A stretch of 51,805 nt of DNA from Acidimicrobiales bacterium. GTDB taxonomy: Bacteria > Actinomycetota > Acidimicrobiia > Acidimicrobiales > MedAcidi-G1. Below are positions 9,280 through 17,934 of the stretch, one piece after another. Under the pieces are notes generated by a model that worked only from the letters and a program-made list of their open reading frames with translations, was not told the DNA's origin and did not search any database. Position 1 is the stretch's first letter. Each line of letters opens with the position of its first letter. A program made the translations under genes and the position numbers. The stretch covers positions 1-51,805 of the forward strand of contig JAKURV010000017.1 in NCBI GenBank assembly GCA_022452035.1, given 5' to 3'.

Positions 9280-11715
9280 ATGACTGAAGCAACCACGGTT
9301 TCCTGCACATTCAGCGGGACCGACAAGACAATGTCGTTCGAGACAGGTCGTATGGCCGGTCTCGCCGGCGGAGCCGTCCTGGCTCAGATCGGCCGTTCCA
9401 CGGTCCTGGTGACCGCCACCGGAGCGAAGTCCCCCCGACCGGGTGCGGACTTCTTCCCACTCACGGTCGACATCGAGGAGCGGATGTACGCCGCCGGCAA
9501 GATCCCCGGCTCGTTCTTCCGTCGTGAAGGTAGGGCGCCGGAATCGGCGATCCTGACCTGTCGCCTCATCGATCGTCCGCTACGGCCAATGTTCCCGGAC
9601 GGCTTTCGTAACGAGGTCCACATCGTGGGCACCGTCGTTGGTGCCGACATGGAGAACCCCCACGACGTGCTGGCCCTGAACGGCGCCTCGGCGGCCCTGA
9701 TGCTGTCCGGCATCCCGTTCGACGGCCCGGTCGGTGCGGTGCGCATCGCCTGGACCGCGGCCGGCGAGTGGATTCCGCATCCCACCTACGAGGAGGGCAG
9801 CGAGTCGGCCTTCGAGATGGTCGTGGCCGGTCGTCTGCTGGACGACGGCGACGTCGCGGTGATGATGGTCGAGGCTGGTGGCACCGAGGCCACCTGCGAC
9901 GTCTACGAGGCCGGTGCCCCGAAGGTCGACGAGGCTGTTCTGGCCGACGGCCTGGAGTTCTCCAAGCAGTTCATCCGCGAGGTCATCGAGCTCCAGAAGG
10001 AGCTCGTGGCCGCCGTGGGAGCGCCGGAGATCATGGCCTACGAGGTCACGAGCGACTACACCCCCGAGGTGCTCGCTGCGGTCGAGGCTGCCAGCGCCGA
10101 GCGCATCGCCGAGACCCAGACCATTGCCGACAAGGCCGAGCGTGGTGCCGCCGAGTCGGCACTCAAGGCCGAGCTCCTCGACGAGCTGCTTCCGCAGTTT
10201 GCTGACGTGGACAATGCCGATCGCCACATCGCCGGTGCCATCCGTGCGGTCACCAAGGAGGCCGTGCGATCCCGCATCGTCACCGAGGGCGTCCGCATCG
10301 ACGGGCGTGGCACGGGCGACCTCAGGCCTGTGTCGTCGGAGGTGGCGGTCATCCCCACGGCGCACGGTTCGGGCCTCTTCCAGAGGGGCGAGACCCAGGT
10401 GCTGAACTTCACCACCCTGGGTACTGGGCGCATGGACCAGATGATCGACGGCATCGACCCGGTCGACCGCAAGCGGTTCATGCACCACTACAACTTCCCG
10501 CCCTTCTCGACCGGTGAGACAGGCTTCATGCGGGGTCCGAAGCGTCGTGAGATCGGCCACGGTGCGCTCGCAGAGCGGGCCCTGTTCCCGATCATCCCGA
10601 GCTTCGAGGAGTTCCCCTACACCCTGCGCCTGGTGTCGGAGGTCCTTGCGTCCAACGGCTCGAGTTCCATGGGTTCGGTGTGCTCCTCCAGCCTTTCGAT
10701 GATGGACGCCGGTGTGCCGATCAAGGCCCCGGTGGCCGGCATCGCCATGGGCCTCATCTTCAAGGACGGCGAGTACGTCACCCTCACCGACATCCTCGGT
10801 GCGGAGGACGCCTTCGGTGACATGGACTTCAAGGTGGCCGGTACGGCGGAGTTCGTCACCGCACTCCAGTTGGATACCAAGATCGACGGCATTCCCGCCG
10901 ACGTCCTGGCCAACGCCCTGAACCAGGCCAAGGAAGCCCGACTGGCGATCCTTGGAGTCATGGCTGAGGCGATTCCCGGACCGCGCGACGACGTCGGCGA
11001 GAACGCGCCGAAGATCGAGGCGTTCGAGATCCCGGTGGAGAAGATCGGTGAGGTCATCGGTCCGAAGGGCAAGATGATCAACACCATCCAGGCCGAGACC
11101 GGAGCCGACATCAGTGTCGACGACGACGGCATGGTGGGCATCGTGTCTATCGCCTCGCCGGACCGCGACAAGGTCGCCGAGGCCAAGCGCCAGGTCATGC
11201 TGATTGTGGATCCGCCCACCGCCGAGGTGGGTGCTGTCTACGAAGGCCGGGTGGTGAACATCACCAAGTTCGGTGCCTTCGTCAGCATCCTTCCCGGCCG
11301 TGATGGACTGGTCCACATCTCCAAGCTCGGTGGCGGCAAGCGCATCGACAAGGTGGAAGACGTGCTGGAACTGGGCCAGCCGTTGACGGTCGTGGTCGAA
11401 GACGTCGACCCGAACGGCAAGATCTCCCTGAAGCCGGCCGGCGATGCACCATCCAAGCCGGCTGCCAAGGCCCCGAAGAAGGCGGAAGAGGCTCCGGACG
11501 ACGACGTTCCTGAGGTCGACGACGTAGCCGACGAGGTGGTCGACGATTCGGATGATGACGACGTAATCGACGACGGTCCCATCGAGGCCAGCTTCGAGGA
11601 CGCCTTCAAGAACGAGCTCGAAGCGGTCCACGGGGACCTAGGGGTGGCCGTTCCCGCTGGTCGCGGTCGCGGTGGCGGTGGCGGTGGCGGTGGTCGCCGT
11701 CGGCGGGGTCGCTGA
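9280..11715 (+). CDS. pnp: Polyribonucleotide nucleotidyltransferase (PNPase)
   Basis: PNPase degrades RNA 3' to 5' by phosphorolysis and can also add tails. The 811-residue protein has two RNase PH modules (about residues 10-145 and 330-560), the first with PGSFFRREGRAPESAILTCR, the second with SSMGSVCSSSLSMMDAGVP. They are separated by an alpha-helical linker. A KH domain follows (EVIGPKGKMINTIQ) and then an S1 domain (YEGRVVNITKFGAFV). An acidic stretch and a Gly/Arg tail ending RRRRGR make the C-terminus, as in many actinobacteria. ATG 9280 is chosen because GAGAAGAGAG is just upstream. Confidence 0.97.
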   Translation: MTEATTVSCTFSGTDKTMSFETGRMAGLAGGAVLAQIGRSTVLVTATGAKSPRPGADFFPLTVDIEERMYAAGKIPGSFFRREGRAPESAILTCRLIDRPLRPMFPDGFRNEVHIVGTVVGADMENPHDVLALNGASAALMLSGIPFDGPVGAVRIAWTAAGEWIPHPTYEEGSESAFEMVVAGRLLDDGDVAVMMVEAGGTEATCDVYEAGAPKVDEAVLADGLEFSKQFIREVIELQKELVAAVGAPEIMAYEVTSDYTPEVLAAVEAASAERIAETQTIADKAERGAAESALKAELLDELLPQFADVDNADRHIAGAIRAVTKEAVRSRIVTEGVRIDGRGTGDLRPVSSEVAVIPTAHGSGLFQRGETQVLNFTTLGTGRMDQMIDGIDPVDRKRFMHHYNFPPFSTGETGFMRGPKRREIGHGALAERALFPIIPSFEEFPYTLRLVSEVLASNGSSSMGSVCSSSLSMMDAGVPIKAPVAGIAMGLIFKDGEYVTLTDILGAEDAFGDMDFKVAGTAEFVTALQLDTKIDGIPADVLANALNQAKEARLAILGVMAEAIPGPRDDVGENAPKIEAFEIPVEKIGEVIGPKGKMINTIQAETGADISVDDDGMVGIVSIASPDRDKVAEAKRQVMLIVDPPTAEVGAVYEGRVVNITKFGAFVSILPGRDGLVHISKLGGGKRIDKVEDVLELGQPLTVVVEDVDPNGKISLKPAGDAPSKPAAKAPKKAEEAPDDDVPEVDDVADEVVDDSDDDDVIDDGPIEASFEDAFKNELEAVHGDLGVAVPAGRGRGGGGGGGGRRRRGR

Positions 11716-11768
11716 GCACTCCCGCTGACCGGGGCCGCCGACACGGCGCCCCTGCGGCCACCGAATCG

Positions 11769-13001
11769 GTGGTCGAGTTGAGCCTGCCCGAACACGGGCC
11801 GACTGCAGGACCGAGCGTGGTGTCCGAACGGATGCCGGATGCCCGCTCGGTCTCGGTCGGCGTATGGGTGGGCGTCGGAGGTCGGGACGAGGATCCGGCG
11901 GTGTCCGGCGCCTCGCACTTCCTTGAGCACCTGTTGTTCAAGGGAACCGACCGGCGGACGGCCCGGGCCATCGCCGAGATGGTGGACGCCACGGGCGGCG
12001 AGATGAATGCCTTCACGTCCAAGGAGTACACGGCGTACTACGCCCGAGTCCCGGCAGGTGACCAGGAGTTGGCCACCGCTCTGCTAGCCGACGTCATCGG
12101 CGAGCCTGCCTTGCGGGCCGCCGACGTCGAGACTGAGCGGCAGGTCATCCTGGAGGAACTCCACCTCCAGGCCGACGATCCTGACGACGTGGTGTTCGAG
12201 CTCCTCTACGAGGCACTGTTCCCCGGCCACCCGTTGGGCCGCGAGGTGCTGGGGTCCGAGGACTCGGTGGCCACCATCGCCCGCCACGACCTGGTCGAGT
12301 TCCACGACCACTGGTATCGGGCGCCCAACCTCGTGGTGGCTGCGGCTGGGGCCGTCGACCACCACGCCCTAGTGGAGCAGGTGGGCGAGGCCTTCGCCTC
12401 CCGAACGGACGGTATGACGCCTGTCCGTGCCGGACCGTCGGAGGAACCGGTTGAGGCCCGACGGATCACCCGACCCACCGAGGCAGCCCACGTGGCCTGG
12501 GGATGGCGCGGCCTGCGACGCGACGACCGTCGACGCCACGCCCTGGCCCTTGGGATCCACGTATTGGGCGGGGGGCTGTCCAGCCGTCTCTTTCAGACTG
12601 TGCGCGAGGAGAAGGGGTTGGCCTACAACGTCTTCGCCTCGCCGGCCGGTTACGAGGACGCCGGCGTGGTGTCGGTTTACGCCGGTACGGCCCCCGAGCG
12701 AGCCGATGAACTCCAGCGGGTAGTGGCCGACCAGGTGGCCGAGGTGGCCGCCCATGGGATCACAGCCGAGGAGATGGACATCGCCCGCGACGGGTTTGAG
12801 GGGTCAATTCTGCTGGGCCTGGAAGACTCCGGGAGCCGGATGTCCCGGCTGGGCACCAGCCAGAGCCTCCTAGGCCGCGTGGTCCCCTTAGACGAGTACG
12901 TCGACACCCTGCGGGCCGTCACTCTGGACGATGTCAACGCCGTGCTGAACGAGGTGCTGTCTCCCGAGGCGGTCGTGGCCCTGGTGGGACCGACCGCCTG
13001 A
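11769..13001 (+). CDS. M16 family zinc peptidase (PepR / processing-peptidase type)
   Basis: The 410-residue protein is an M16 (pitrilysin/MPP-like) metallopeptidase. The inverted zinc motif HFLEH is at residues 50-54, with His50, Glu53 and His54. The distal glutamate lies in ERQVILEEL near residue 128. The C-terminal half has the usual R/Y pair region (GGGLSSRLFQTVREEKGLAY). The gene follows pnp and precedes dapB, as pepR does in mycobacteria. GTG 11769 is 53 bases after pnp; no strong Shine-Dalgarno is visible, so the start is less certain than the identity. Confidence 0.92.
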   Translation: MVELSLPEHGPTAGPSVVSERMPDARSVSVGVWVGVGGRDEDPAVSGASHFLEHLLFKGTDRRTARAIAEMVDATGGEMNAFTSKEYTAYYARVPAGDQELATALLADVIGEPALRAADVETERQVILEELHLQADDPDDVVFELLYEALFPGHPLGREVLGSEDSVATIARHDLVEFHDHWYRAPNLVVAAAGAVDHHALVEQVGEAFASRTDGMTPVRAGPSEEPVEARRITRPTEAAHVAWGWRGLRRDDRRRHALALGIHVLGGGLSSRLFQTVREEKGLAYNVFASPAGYEDAGVVSVYAGTAPERADELQRVVADQVAEVAAHGITAEEMDIARDGFEGSILLGLEDSGSRMSRLGTSQSLLGRVVPLDEYVDTLRAVTLDDVNAVLNEVLSPEAVVALVGPTA

Positions 13002-13031
13002 ACCCAGCCGGGCCGCCGCGACGGTGACCGC

Positions 13032-13037
13032 TAGCCT
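13032..13037 (+). promoter_or_regulatory. -10 element TAGCCT, leaderless start of dapB
   Basis: TAGCCT is followed by six bases (CACCCC) and the dapB ATG at 13044. No Shine-Dalgarno is present in the 42-base gap after the M16 gene. Confidence 0.65.
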
Positions 13038-13043
13038 CACCCC

Positions 13044-13820
13044 ATGTCCGGAGATCCGATCCGTGTCGGTGTGCTTGGGGCCGCCGGCCGCATGGGCCGT
13101 ATGGTGGCCGGAGCGGTCACGGCCGCCGAGGGGATGGTCCTGGCCGCCGCAGCCGACCCGTCGGCTCCCGGGTCGGAGGTCTCCGGAGTGACCTTGGTGG
13201 CCGACGTAGGGGACCTGCTCAACGCCGGTGTCGACGTGGTCGTGGACTTCACGGTGGCCGAGGCCAGCCGGACCAACCTGCCGGTCCTGGCCGCGGCCGG
13301 GGTACACGTCGTCGTCGGCACCAGTGGCCTGGGTGACGACGACCTGGACAACCTTCGGGCTGCCTTCACGTCCAGCAACTGCCTGGTGGCTCCCAACTTC
13401 GCCATCGGTGCCGTTCTCATGATGCGCTTCGCCGAGATGGCAGCGCCGTGGTTCGAGACGGCCGAGATCGTGGAGGTCCATCACGACGGCAAGGTCGACG
13501 CCCCGTCGGGCACTGCGACGGCCACCGCCGAACGCATGGCGGCCGCCTCCTCGGACTGGGCACCCGATCCGACCACCCGGGAGGCGGTGGCCGGGGCCCG
13601 GGGTGGGGTAGGACCGGCGGACATCCGCATCCATTCGCTGCGCATGAGGGGCGCCGTGGCCGACCAGGAGGTCATCCTGGGGACTACCGGCCAGACCCTG
13701 ACCATCCGGCACGACACCACCGACCGCAGTTCGTTCATGCCCGGGGTGGTGCTGGCCATAGGCCGGATCGCCGAGGTGCCCGGCGTGACCGTGGGCCTCG
13801 ACGCGCTGCTCGGCCTCTAA
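13044..13820 (+). CDS. dapB: 4-hydroxy-tetrahydrodipicolinate reductase
   Basis: DapB reduces the DapA product to tetrahydrodipicolinate with NAD(P)H on the way to meso-diaminopimelate and lysine. The product has 258 residues. The N-terminal Rossmann motif is GAAGRMGRMV. The cofactor-linked GTSGL stretch follows, and the catalytic His pair and Lys lie in EVHHDGKVDAPSGTA. The C-terminal region includes EVILGTTGQTLTIRHD. dapA is downstream in the same orientation, with two unrelated genes between. Its own leaderless-type promoter suggests independent control. Confidence 0.96.
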   Translation: MSGDPIRVGVLGAAGRMGRMVAGAVTAAEGMVLAAAADPSAPGSEVSGVTLVADVGDLLNAGVDVVVDFTVAEASRTNLPVLAAAGVHVVVGTSGLGDDDLDNLRAAFTSSNCLVAPNFAIGAVLMMRFAEMAAPWFETAEIVEVHHDGKVDAPSGTATATAERMAAASSDWAPDPTTREAVAGARGGVGPADIRIHSLRMRGAVADQEVILGTTGQTLTIRHDTTDRSSFMPGVVLAIGRIAEVPGVTVGLDALLGL

Positions 13821-13833
13821 CCCGGTTCCTACC

Positions 13834-14577
13834 GTGGATTCCGGTACCCGGCGTTTCTTGAGGCCGGCATGGATCGCCTCGCACGTGCTGGTAGCCGCCC
13901 TGCTAGTGGCCACCACCAACCTGGGCTTCTGGCAACTCCGTCGCCTGGATGCACGACAGGACTACAACGCCAGGGTGGTTGCCCGGGCCGACGAGCCCGT
14001 GGTGGCCTTGGCCACGGCGTTCGGGGCCCTGACGGAGGGCAGACCGCCGGAGGACCTCCGCCATGTGCGGGTCACGGTGTCCGGCACGTGGGACGTCGCT
14101 TCGGAGGTCTATCTGGCCAACCGCTCCCGAGACGGGGTCCCCGGGGTCCACGTGGTGACCCTGCTGCGGATCGAGGGCGCCCGTCCCAGCGTGGGGGTGG
14201 CCGTCGACCGGGGGTTTGTCCCCCGGGTCCACTACCTGAAGGGGGACCGGTCGGCCTGGGCGCCTGCCAGAGGAGAGGTCGAGGTGGTAGGCAGCCTGGA
14301 GGTCGGCCGGATAGGCGAGCGGGGCCACGGATCCGAGGTGGACCGCATCGACCTGGAGGCTTTGTCGGACCGGTGGGGAATCCCCGTGGCGTCGATGTGG
14401 ATCCGGGCTGCCGCCAACGGGTCGGCGGGTTGGCCGGCCTCCACGCCGGCGGAGGACTTGGGCGACGGGCCCCACCTCTCCTACGCCGTCCAGTGGTTTG
14501 TATTCACCCTCATCGGCTTGGGCGGCTATCCCCTGGTCCTCTACCGGCTGGCCCGCCGGGACCCGGGGGTAGCGTGA
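13834..14577 (+). CDS. SURF1 family cytochrome oxidase assembly protein
   Basis: SURF1-like proteins are inner-membrane factors for assembly of haem-copper oxidase. The 247-residue product shows the typical two-helix topology: an N-terminal membrane segment (VLVAALLVATTNLGFWQL, residues about 17-37) carrying the conserved LGxWQ pattern, a long extracytoplasmic domain, and a C-terminal segment (WFVFTLIGLGGYPLVLY) followed by basic residues. GTG 13834 begins 13 bases after dapB. The stop overlaps the promoter of the next gene. Family assignment is good; the oxidase partner is not in the window. Confidence 0.87.
   Translation: MDSGTRRFLRPAWIASHVLVAALLVATTNLGFWQLRRLDARQDYNARVVARADEPVVALATAFGALTEGRPPEDLRHVRVTVSGTWDVASEVYLANRSRDGVPGVHVVTLLRIEGARPSVGVAVDRGFVPRVHYLKGDRSAWAPARGEVEVVGSLEVGRIGERGHGSEVDRIDLEALSDRWGIPVASMWIRAAANGSAGWPASTPAEDLGDGPHLSYAVQWFVFTLIGLGGYPLVLYRLARRDPGVA
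14570..14575 (+). promoter_or_regulatory. -10 element TAGCGT, leaderless start of the next gene
   Basis: TAGCGT lies inside the last codons of the SURF1-like gene and ends 7 bases before ATG 14583. This is the same geometry as the other leaderless starts. Confidence 0.55.
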
Positions 14578-14582
14578 GCAAC

Positions 14583-15233
14583 ATGTCCTACGCCAGCCCG
14601 GCCGAGCTCCTCGTCGTTCACGACTTGCGCGTCCGGGGCTTCGCTGACTCAGCGGACGTAGCTGTCGCCACAGGGCTGGAGATTGACGCCGTCGGGGCCC
14701 ACCTGGCCGACCTAGAGGCCGCCGGCCTGGCCCGCTACCGCGACGGACGCGTGTCGGGCTGGATGCTGACCTCTGACGGCCGGACCCACGGCGAGGAGTT
14801 GGTGGCCGCCGAGTTGGACGGCACTGGGCTCCGGGACGAGGTAGACGCCGCCTACCGACGCTTCCTGGACGTCAACCAGGCCTTCCTGAGCCTCTGCACC
14901 GACTGGCAGATGTGTCCCAATCCCGAGGATCCGGGCGCCGAACCAGTGGTCAACGACCACACCGACCTGGTCTACGACGGGATGGTGATCGACCGTCTGG
15001 GTGAAACTGATGCTGCCGTGCAGCCGGTGTGTGCGACGCTGGCCGGGGTCCTGGGCCGCTTCGGGGACTACGGCGACCGGCTAGCCAGGGCATTGGACCG
15101 GGTGAGGTCCGGGGACCTGGATTGGTTCACCCGGCCGATGATCGACTCGTACCACACGGTGTGGTTCGAGTTGCACGAAAACCTGCTGGCCACCCTGGGG
15201 ATCGAGCGGGCAAGGGAGCACGCCGCCGGCTGA
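14583..15233 (+). CDS. Protein with winged-helix-like N-terminus, function unknown
   Basis: The product has 216 residues. The first 70 or so look like a MarR/GntR-type winged helix: an N-terminal helix, a recognition-helix-like stretch (ATGLEIDAVGAHLADLEAAG), a wing (LARYRDGRVSGWMLT) and SDGRTHGEELV. The remainder is acidic and helical, with a CTDWQMCPNPEDP segment, an NDHTDLVYD patch and an aromatic C-terminal part (YHTVWFELHENLLATLGI). I do not recognise the C-terminal domain. It may be a ligand-sensing domain or an enzyme-like bundle. It precedes dapA by 36 bases, which makes a regulatory link possible but unproved. Confidence 0.7.
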   Translation: MSYASPAELLVVHDLRVRGFADSADVAVATGLEIDAVGAHLADLEAAGLARYRDGRVSGWMLTSDGRTHGEELVAAELDGTGLRDEVDAAYRRFLDVNQAFLSLCTDWQMCPNPEDPGAEPVVNDHTDLVYDGMVIDRLGETDAAVQPVCATLAGVLGRFGDYGDRLARALDRVRSGDLDWFTRPMIDSYHTVWFELHENLLATLGIERAREHAAG

Positions 15234-15269
15234 GCCGGATTGGGCGTCCGAGACGAGGAGGAAGCGGAG

Positions 15270-16157
15270 ATGGAGCCGAGGTTCGGTCGGGTGATCACCG
15301 CCATGATCACTCCGTTTGCCGCCAACGGGTCGTTGGATCTGGACGGGGCGGTGGAGTTGGCCCGCTGGCTGGTGGAGCAGGGCAACGACGGTCTGGTGCT
15401 GGCCGGGACGACCGGCGAGTCGCCGACCCTGACCCACGACGAGCAGATCGCCCTGGTGGAAGCGGTGGTCGGTGCTGTGGATTGTCACGTCATCGCCGGT
15501 GCTGGAAGCAACGACACGGCTGCTGCCGTAGAGCTGACCGAGCGGTGCACGGCCGCTGGGGCCGACGCCATCCTCACTGTCACCCCGTACTACAACCGTC
15601 CGTCGCAGCTCGGGCTGTTCCACCACTTCCGGGCAGTAGCCGAGACCACCACGCTGCCGGTGATGCTCTACGACATCCCGATCCGGTCGGGTCGCAAGAT
15701 CGACACGGCCACCATCCTCCGCCTGGCCGACGAGGTCCAGAATGTGGTGGCCGTGAAGGATGCGGCGGGCGACGTGAGCGAGACGGCCCGCTTGGTGGCC
15801 GCCGTCCCCGAAGGTTTCGAGGTCTACAGCGGAGAGGACGCCCTGACCTTGTCGCTGCTGGCTGTGGGGGCGGTCGGCGTGGTTAGCGTGGCGTCTCACT
15901 GGGCGACCCCGGAGACGGTGGCCATGGTGGACGCCTTCTTCTCCGGCGACGTGGCGGGCGCTACGGCGGCCAACCAGCGCCTGATCCCCTCCTGGGAGTT
16001 CGAGTCGGGCGACCTCAATCCCAACCCGATCCCCACCAAGGCCATGATGAAGGTGCTGGGCCTGCCCGGAGGCGACTGCCGCGCACCCATGGGGCCAGAG
16101 CCCGACGAACTTCAGGACCTGGCCCGACGGATCCTTGTCGGGCTCGGCCGCGGCTGA
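15270..16157 (+). CDS. dapA: 4-hydroxy-tetrahydrodipicolinate synthase
   Basis: DapA condenses pyruvate with aspartate semialdehyde, the first committed step to diaminopimelate. The 295-residue protein has the family start (RFGRVITAMITPF), GTTGESPTLTHDE, the catalytic tyrosine in VTPYYNRPSQ, and the Schiff-base lysine in NVVAVKDAAGD. ATG 15270 is chosen because GAGGAGGAAGCGGAG lies just upstream and the length then matches the family; an upstream in-frame start at 15240 would add ten acidic residues. It runs into rnj with a short gap. Confidence 0.96.
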   Translation: MEPRFGRVITAMITPFAANGSLDLDGAVELARWLVEQGNDGLVLAGTTGESPTLTHDEQIALVEAVVGAVDCHVIAGAGSNDTAAAVELTERCTAAGADAILTVTPYYNRPSQLGLFHHFRAVAETTTLPVMLYDIPIRSGRKIDTATILRLADEVQNVVAVKDAAGDVSETARLVAAVPEGFEVYSGEDALTLSLLAVGAVGVVSVASHWATPETVAMVDAFFSGDVAGATAANQRLIPSWEFESGDLNPNPIPTKAMMKVLGLPGGDCRAPMGPEPDELQDLARRILVGLGRG

Positions 16158-16179
16158 CCGCAGCCGGACCTCACCTTCC

Positions 16180-17850
16180 ATGGCCCCTCCCGTACACCTA
16201 ACGTTTCTCGGCGGGCTGGGCGAGATCGGTCGTAACTGTGCTGCCCTGGAGTCCGAGGGACGCATCGTGTTGCTGGACTGCGGGCAGTTGTTCCCCGACG
16301 ATCTTCCCGGGGTCGACGCGGTGCTCCCAGACTTCACCTGGCTGCTGGAGCGGGCCGACCGGATCGAGGGCTGTGTGGTCACTCACGCCCACGAGGACCA
16401 CATCGGAGGACTTCCCTACCTGCTGCGGTCCTTGGCAGGCGAGGGTGTCTCGATGCCGATCTATGGCGCGCCGTTCACGCTGGGAATGGTGCGGGGCAAG
16501 CTGAAGTCGGCCGGCCTGCCCCTGCCCGACCTGGTGGAACTGGGAGACCATGCCCGCCTGCCCATCGGCCCGTTCGACTGCGAGTTCCTGCCCGTCACGC
16601 ACTCCACGCCGAGTGGCCTGATGACCGTCTTTGGGACGTCGCAGGGCCGCATCCTCCATTCCAGCGATTTCAAGTTGGACCCGACCCCCATCGACGGTCG
16701 GGTGACCGACCTGGGTCGCCTGAGGGAGCTGGCCGACGGCGACGGGATCCGCCTCCTGCTGGCCGACTCGACCAACGCGGGGATTGCCGGTTCCTCGACC
16801 TCGGAGGCCACGATCGGTCCGGTGCTACGTCAGGTTTTCGCCGACCACGAGGGTCGCCGGATCATCGTTGGAGCCTTTTCCAGTCACATCCACCGGATCC
16901 AGCAGGTGGTTGACGCGGCGGCAGAAACGGGGCGGACGGTGGTGGTGTTGGGCCCGTCGATGGTGCGCAACGTCACCTTGGCCCGGGAGCTTGGCCTGTT
17001 GCGGATCTCGGACCGGATGCTGGCCACCGATGAGCAGTTGGAGGACCTGGATCCGGCCACCACGTGCGTGGTGTGCACCGGCTCACAGGGTGAGCCCCGG
17101 GCCGCCCTGAAGCGCATGGCCGACGGCAGCCACCGATTCCTTAACGTGGGCGACCAGGACACCGTGGTCTTCTCCTCGCATCCCATTCCCGGTAACGAGG
17201 CCGCCGTGTCCCGCCTCCACAACGCACTGGCCCGCCGGGGTGTCCAGCTGGTGCACAGCGGCCAGCTGGGCGTGCACACCACCGGGCACGGCAAGGCCGA
17301 CGAGCTGTTGGCACTCCACGAGGCTGCCGACCCGGACCTGTTCATCCCGGTGCACGGGGAGTACGCCCACCTGGTCGCCCACCACGACCTGGCCCTCGGG
17401 CGGGGGATGCCGGAGGGCCAGGTGATGCGCTGCACGGACGGCGATCGGGTCTCGTTGAACGACGCGGGGCTGGTCCGGGCCGGCCGGGTTTCCGACGAGT
17501 ACGTGATGGTCGACGAGTCTGGTCGCCAGGTGTCCGAGACGCTGGTCGAGGAGAGGCGGGCCATGTCGGGCGAGGGATTCGTGTTCGTCCGGGTAGTGGT
17601 GGACGGTCGCAAGGGTCGGTTGGTGGGTAATCCGGTGGTCGAGAGTCGGGGCTGGGTGGAGCCAGACGACCGGGACACCTGGCACCGCGACGTGGCCGAA
17701 GCGGTGACCGAGGCGGTCGCCTCGGCCGTCGGGGACGGCCAGCGTGAGCCCCGGGAACTGGAGCGCCTGACCCGCCGGGCCACCGGTCGCCTGGTCTCCA
17801 GGCGGACCGGTCGCCGTCCAGCCCTCGTTCCCACCGTTGAGGTCCGCTGA
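16180..17850 (+). CDS. rnj: Ribonuclease J
   Basis: RNase J is a metallo-beta-lactamase/beta-CASP nuclease with endonuclease and 5'-3' exonuclease activity in mRNA turnover and rRNA maturation. The product has 556 residues. Early motifs are FLGGLGEIGRNCA and the zinc motif THAHEDHIGG (HxHxDH). Then come VTHSTPSG and HSSDFKLD, the beta-CASP part, and GHGKADEL and FIPVHGEYAHL near residue 390. A smaller C-terminal domain follows. The order dapA-rnj-ftsK is typical of actinobacteria. ATG 16180 is taken over an upstream TTG that lies inside dapA. Confidence 0.95.
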   Translation: MAPPVHLTFLGGLGEIGRNCAALESEGRIVLLDCGQLFPDDLPGVDAVLPDFTWLLERADRIEGCVVTHAHEDHIGGLPYLLRSLAGEGVSMPIYGAPFTLGMVRGKLKSAGLPLPDLVELGDHARLPIGPFDCEFLPVTHSTPSGLMTVFGTSQGRILHSSDFKLDPTPIDGRVTDLGRLRELADGDGIRLLLADSTNAGIAGSSTSEATIGPVLRQVFADHEGRRIIVGAFSSHIHRIQQVVDAAAETGRTVVVLGPSMVRNVTLARELGLLRISDRMLATDEQLEDLDPATTCVVCTGSQGEPRAALKRMADGSHRFLNVGDQDTVVFSSHPIPGNEAAVSRLHNALARRGVQLVHSGQLGVHTTGHGKADELLALHEAADPDLFIPVHGEYAHLVAHHDLALGRGMPEGQVMRCTDGDRVSLNDAGLVRAGRVSDEYVMVDESGRQVSETLVEERRAMSGEGFVFVRVVVDGRKGRLVGNPVVESRGWVEPDDRDTWHRDVAEAVTEAVASAVGDGQREPRELERLTRRATGRLVSRRTGRRPALVPTVEVR

Positions 17851-17870
17851 CCCTCGGATCGGGCCGTTTC

Positions 17871-17907
17871 ACGCCCCCGGACCGTGCTTGGGCTGCCCCG
17901 GGGGCGT
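17871..17907 (+). terminator. Rho-independent-like hairpin after rnj
   Basis: ACGCCCCCGG (17871-17880) pairs perfectly over 10 bp with CCGGGGGCGT (17898-17907), leaving a 17-base loop. There is no T-run, which is common for actinobacterial terminators. It lies between the rnj stop and the ftsK promoter. Confidence 0.65.
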
Positions 17908-17920
17908 CACCCCCCGGTGG

Positions 17921-17926
17921 TACCGT
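17921..17926 (+). promoter_or_regulatory. -10 element TACCGT, leaderless start of ftsK
   Basis: TACCGT is followed by 8 bases and the ATG at 17935. This spacing is one or two bases longer than in most of the set and is shared with msrB. Confidence 0.5.
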
Positions 17927-17934
17927 CGATTCCG

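Noticed and set aside
9580-11631. Long open frame on the minus strand opposite pnp
   Set aside because: It is a GC-codon-bias shadow of pnp: no family motifs, His/Asp/Val-rich composition, and full overlap with a certain gene. The same applies to long minus-strand frames opposite truB/ribF (2988-4556), dapA (15081-16382) and nrdJ (38506-40143).
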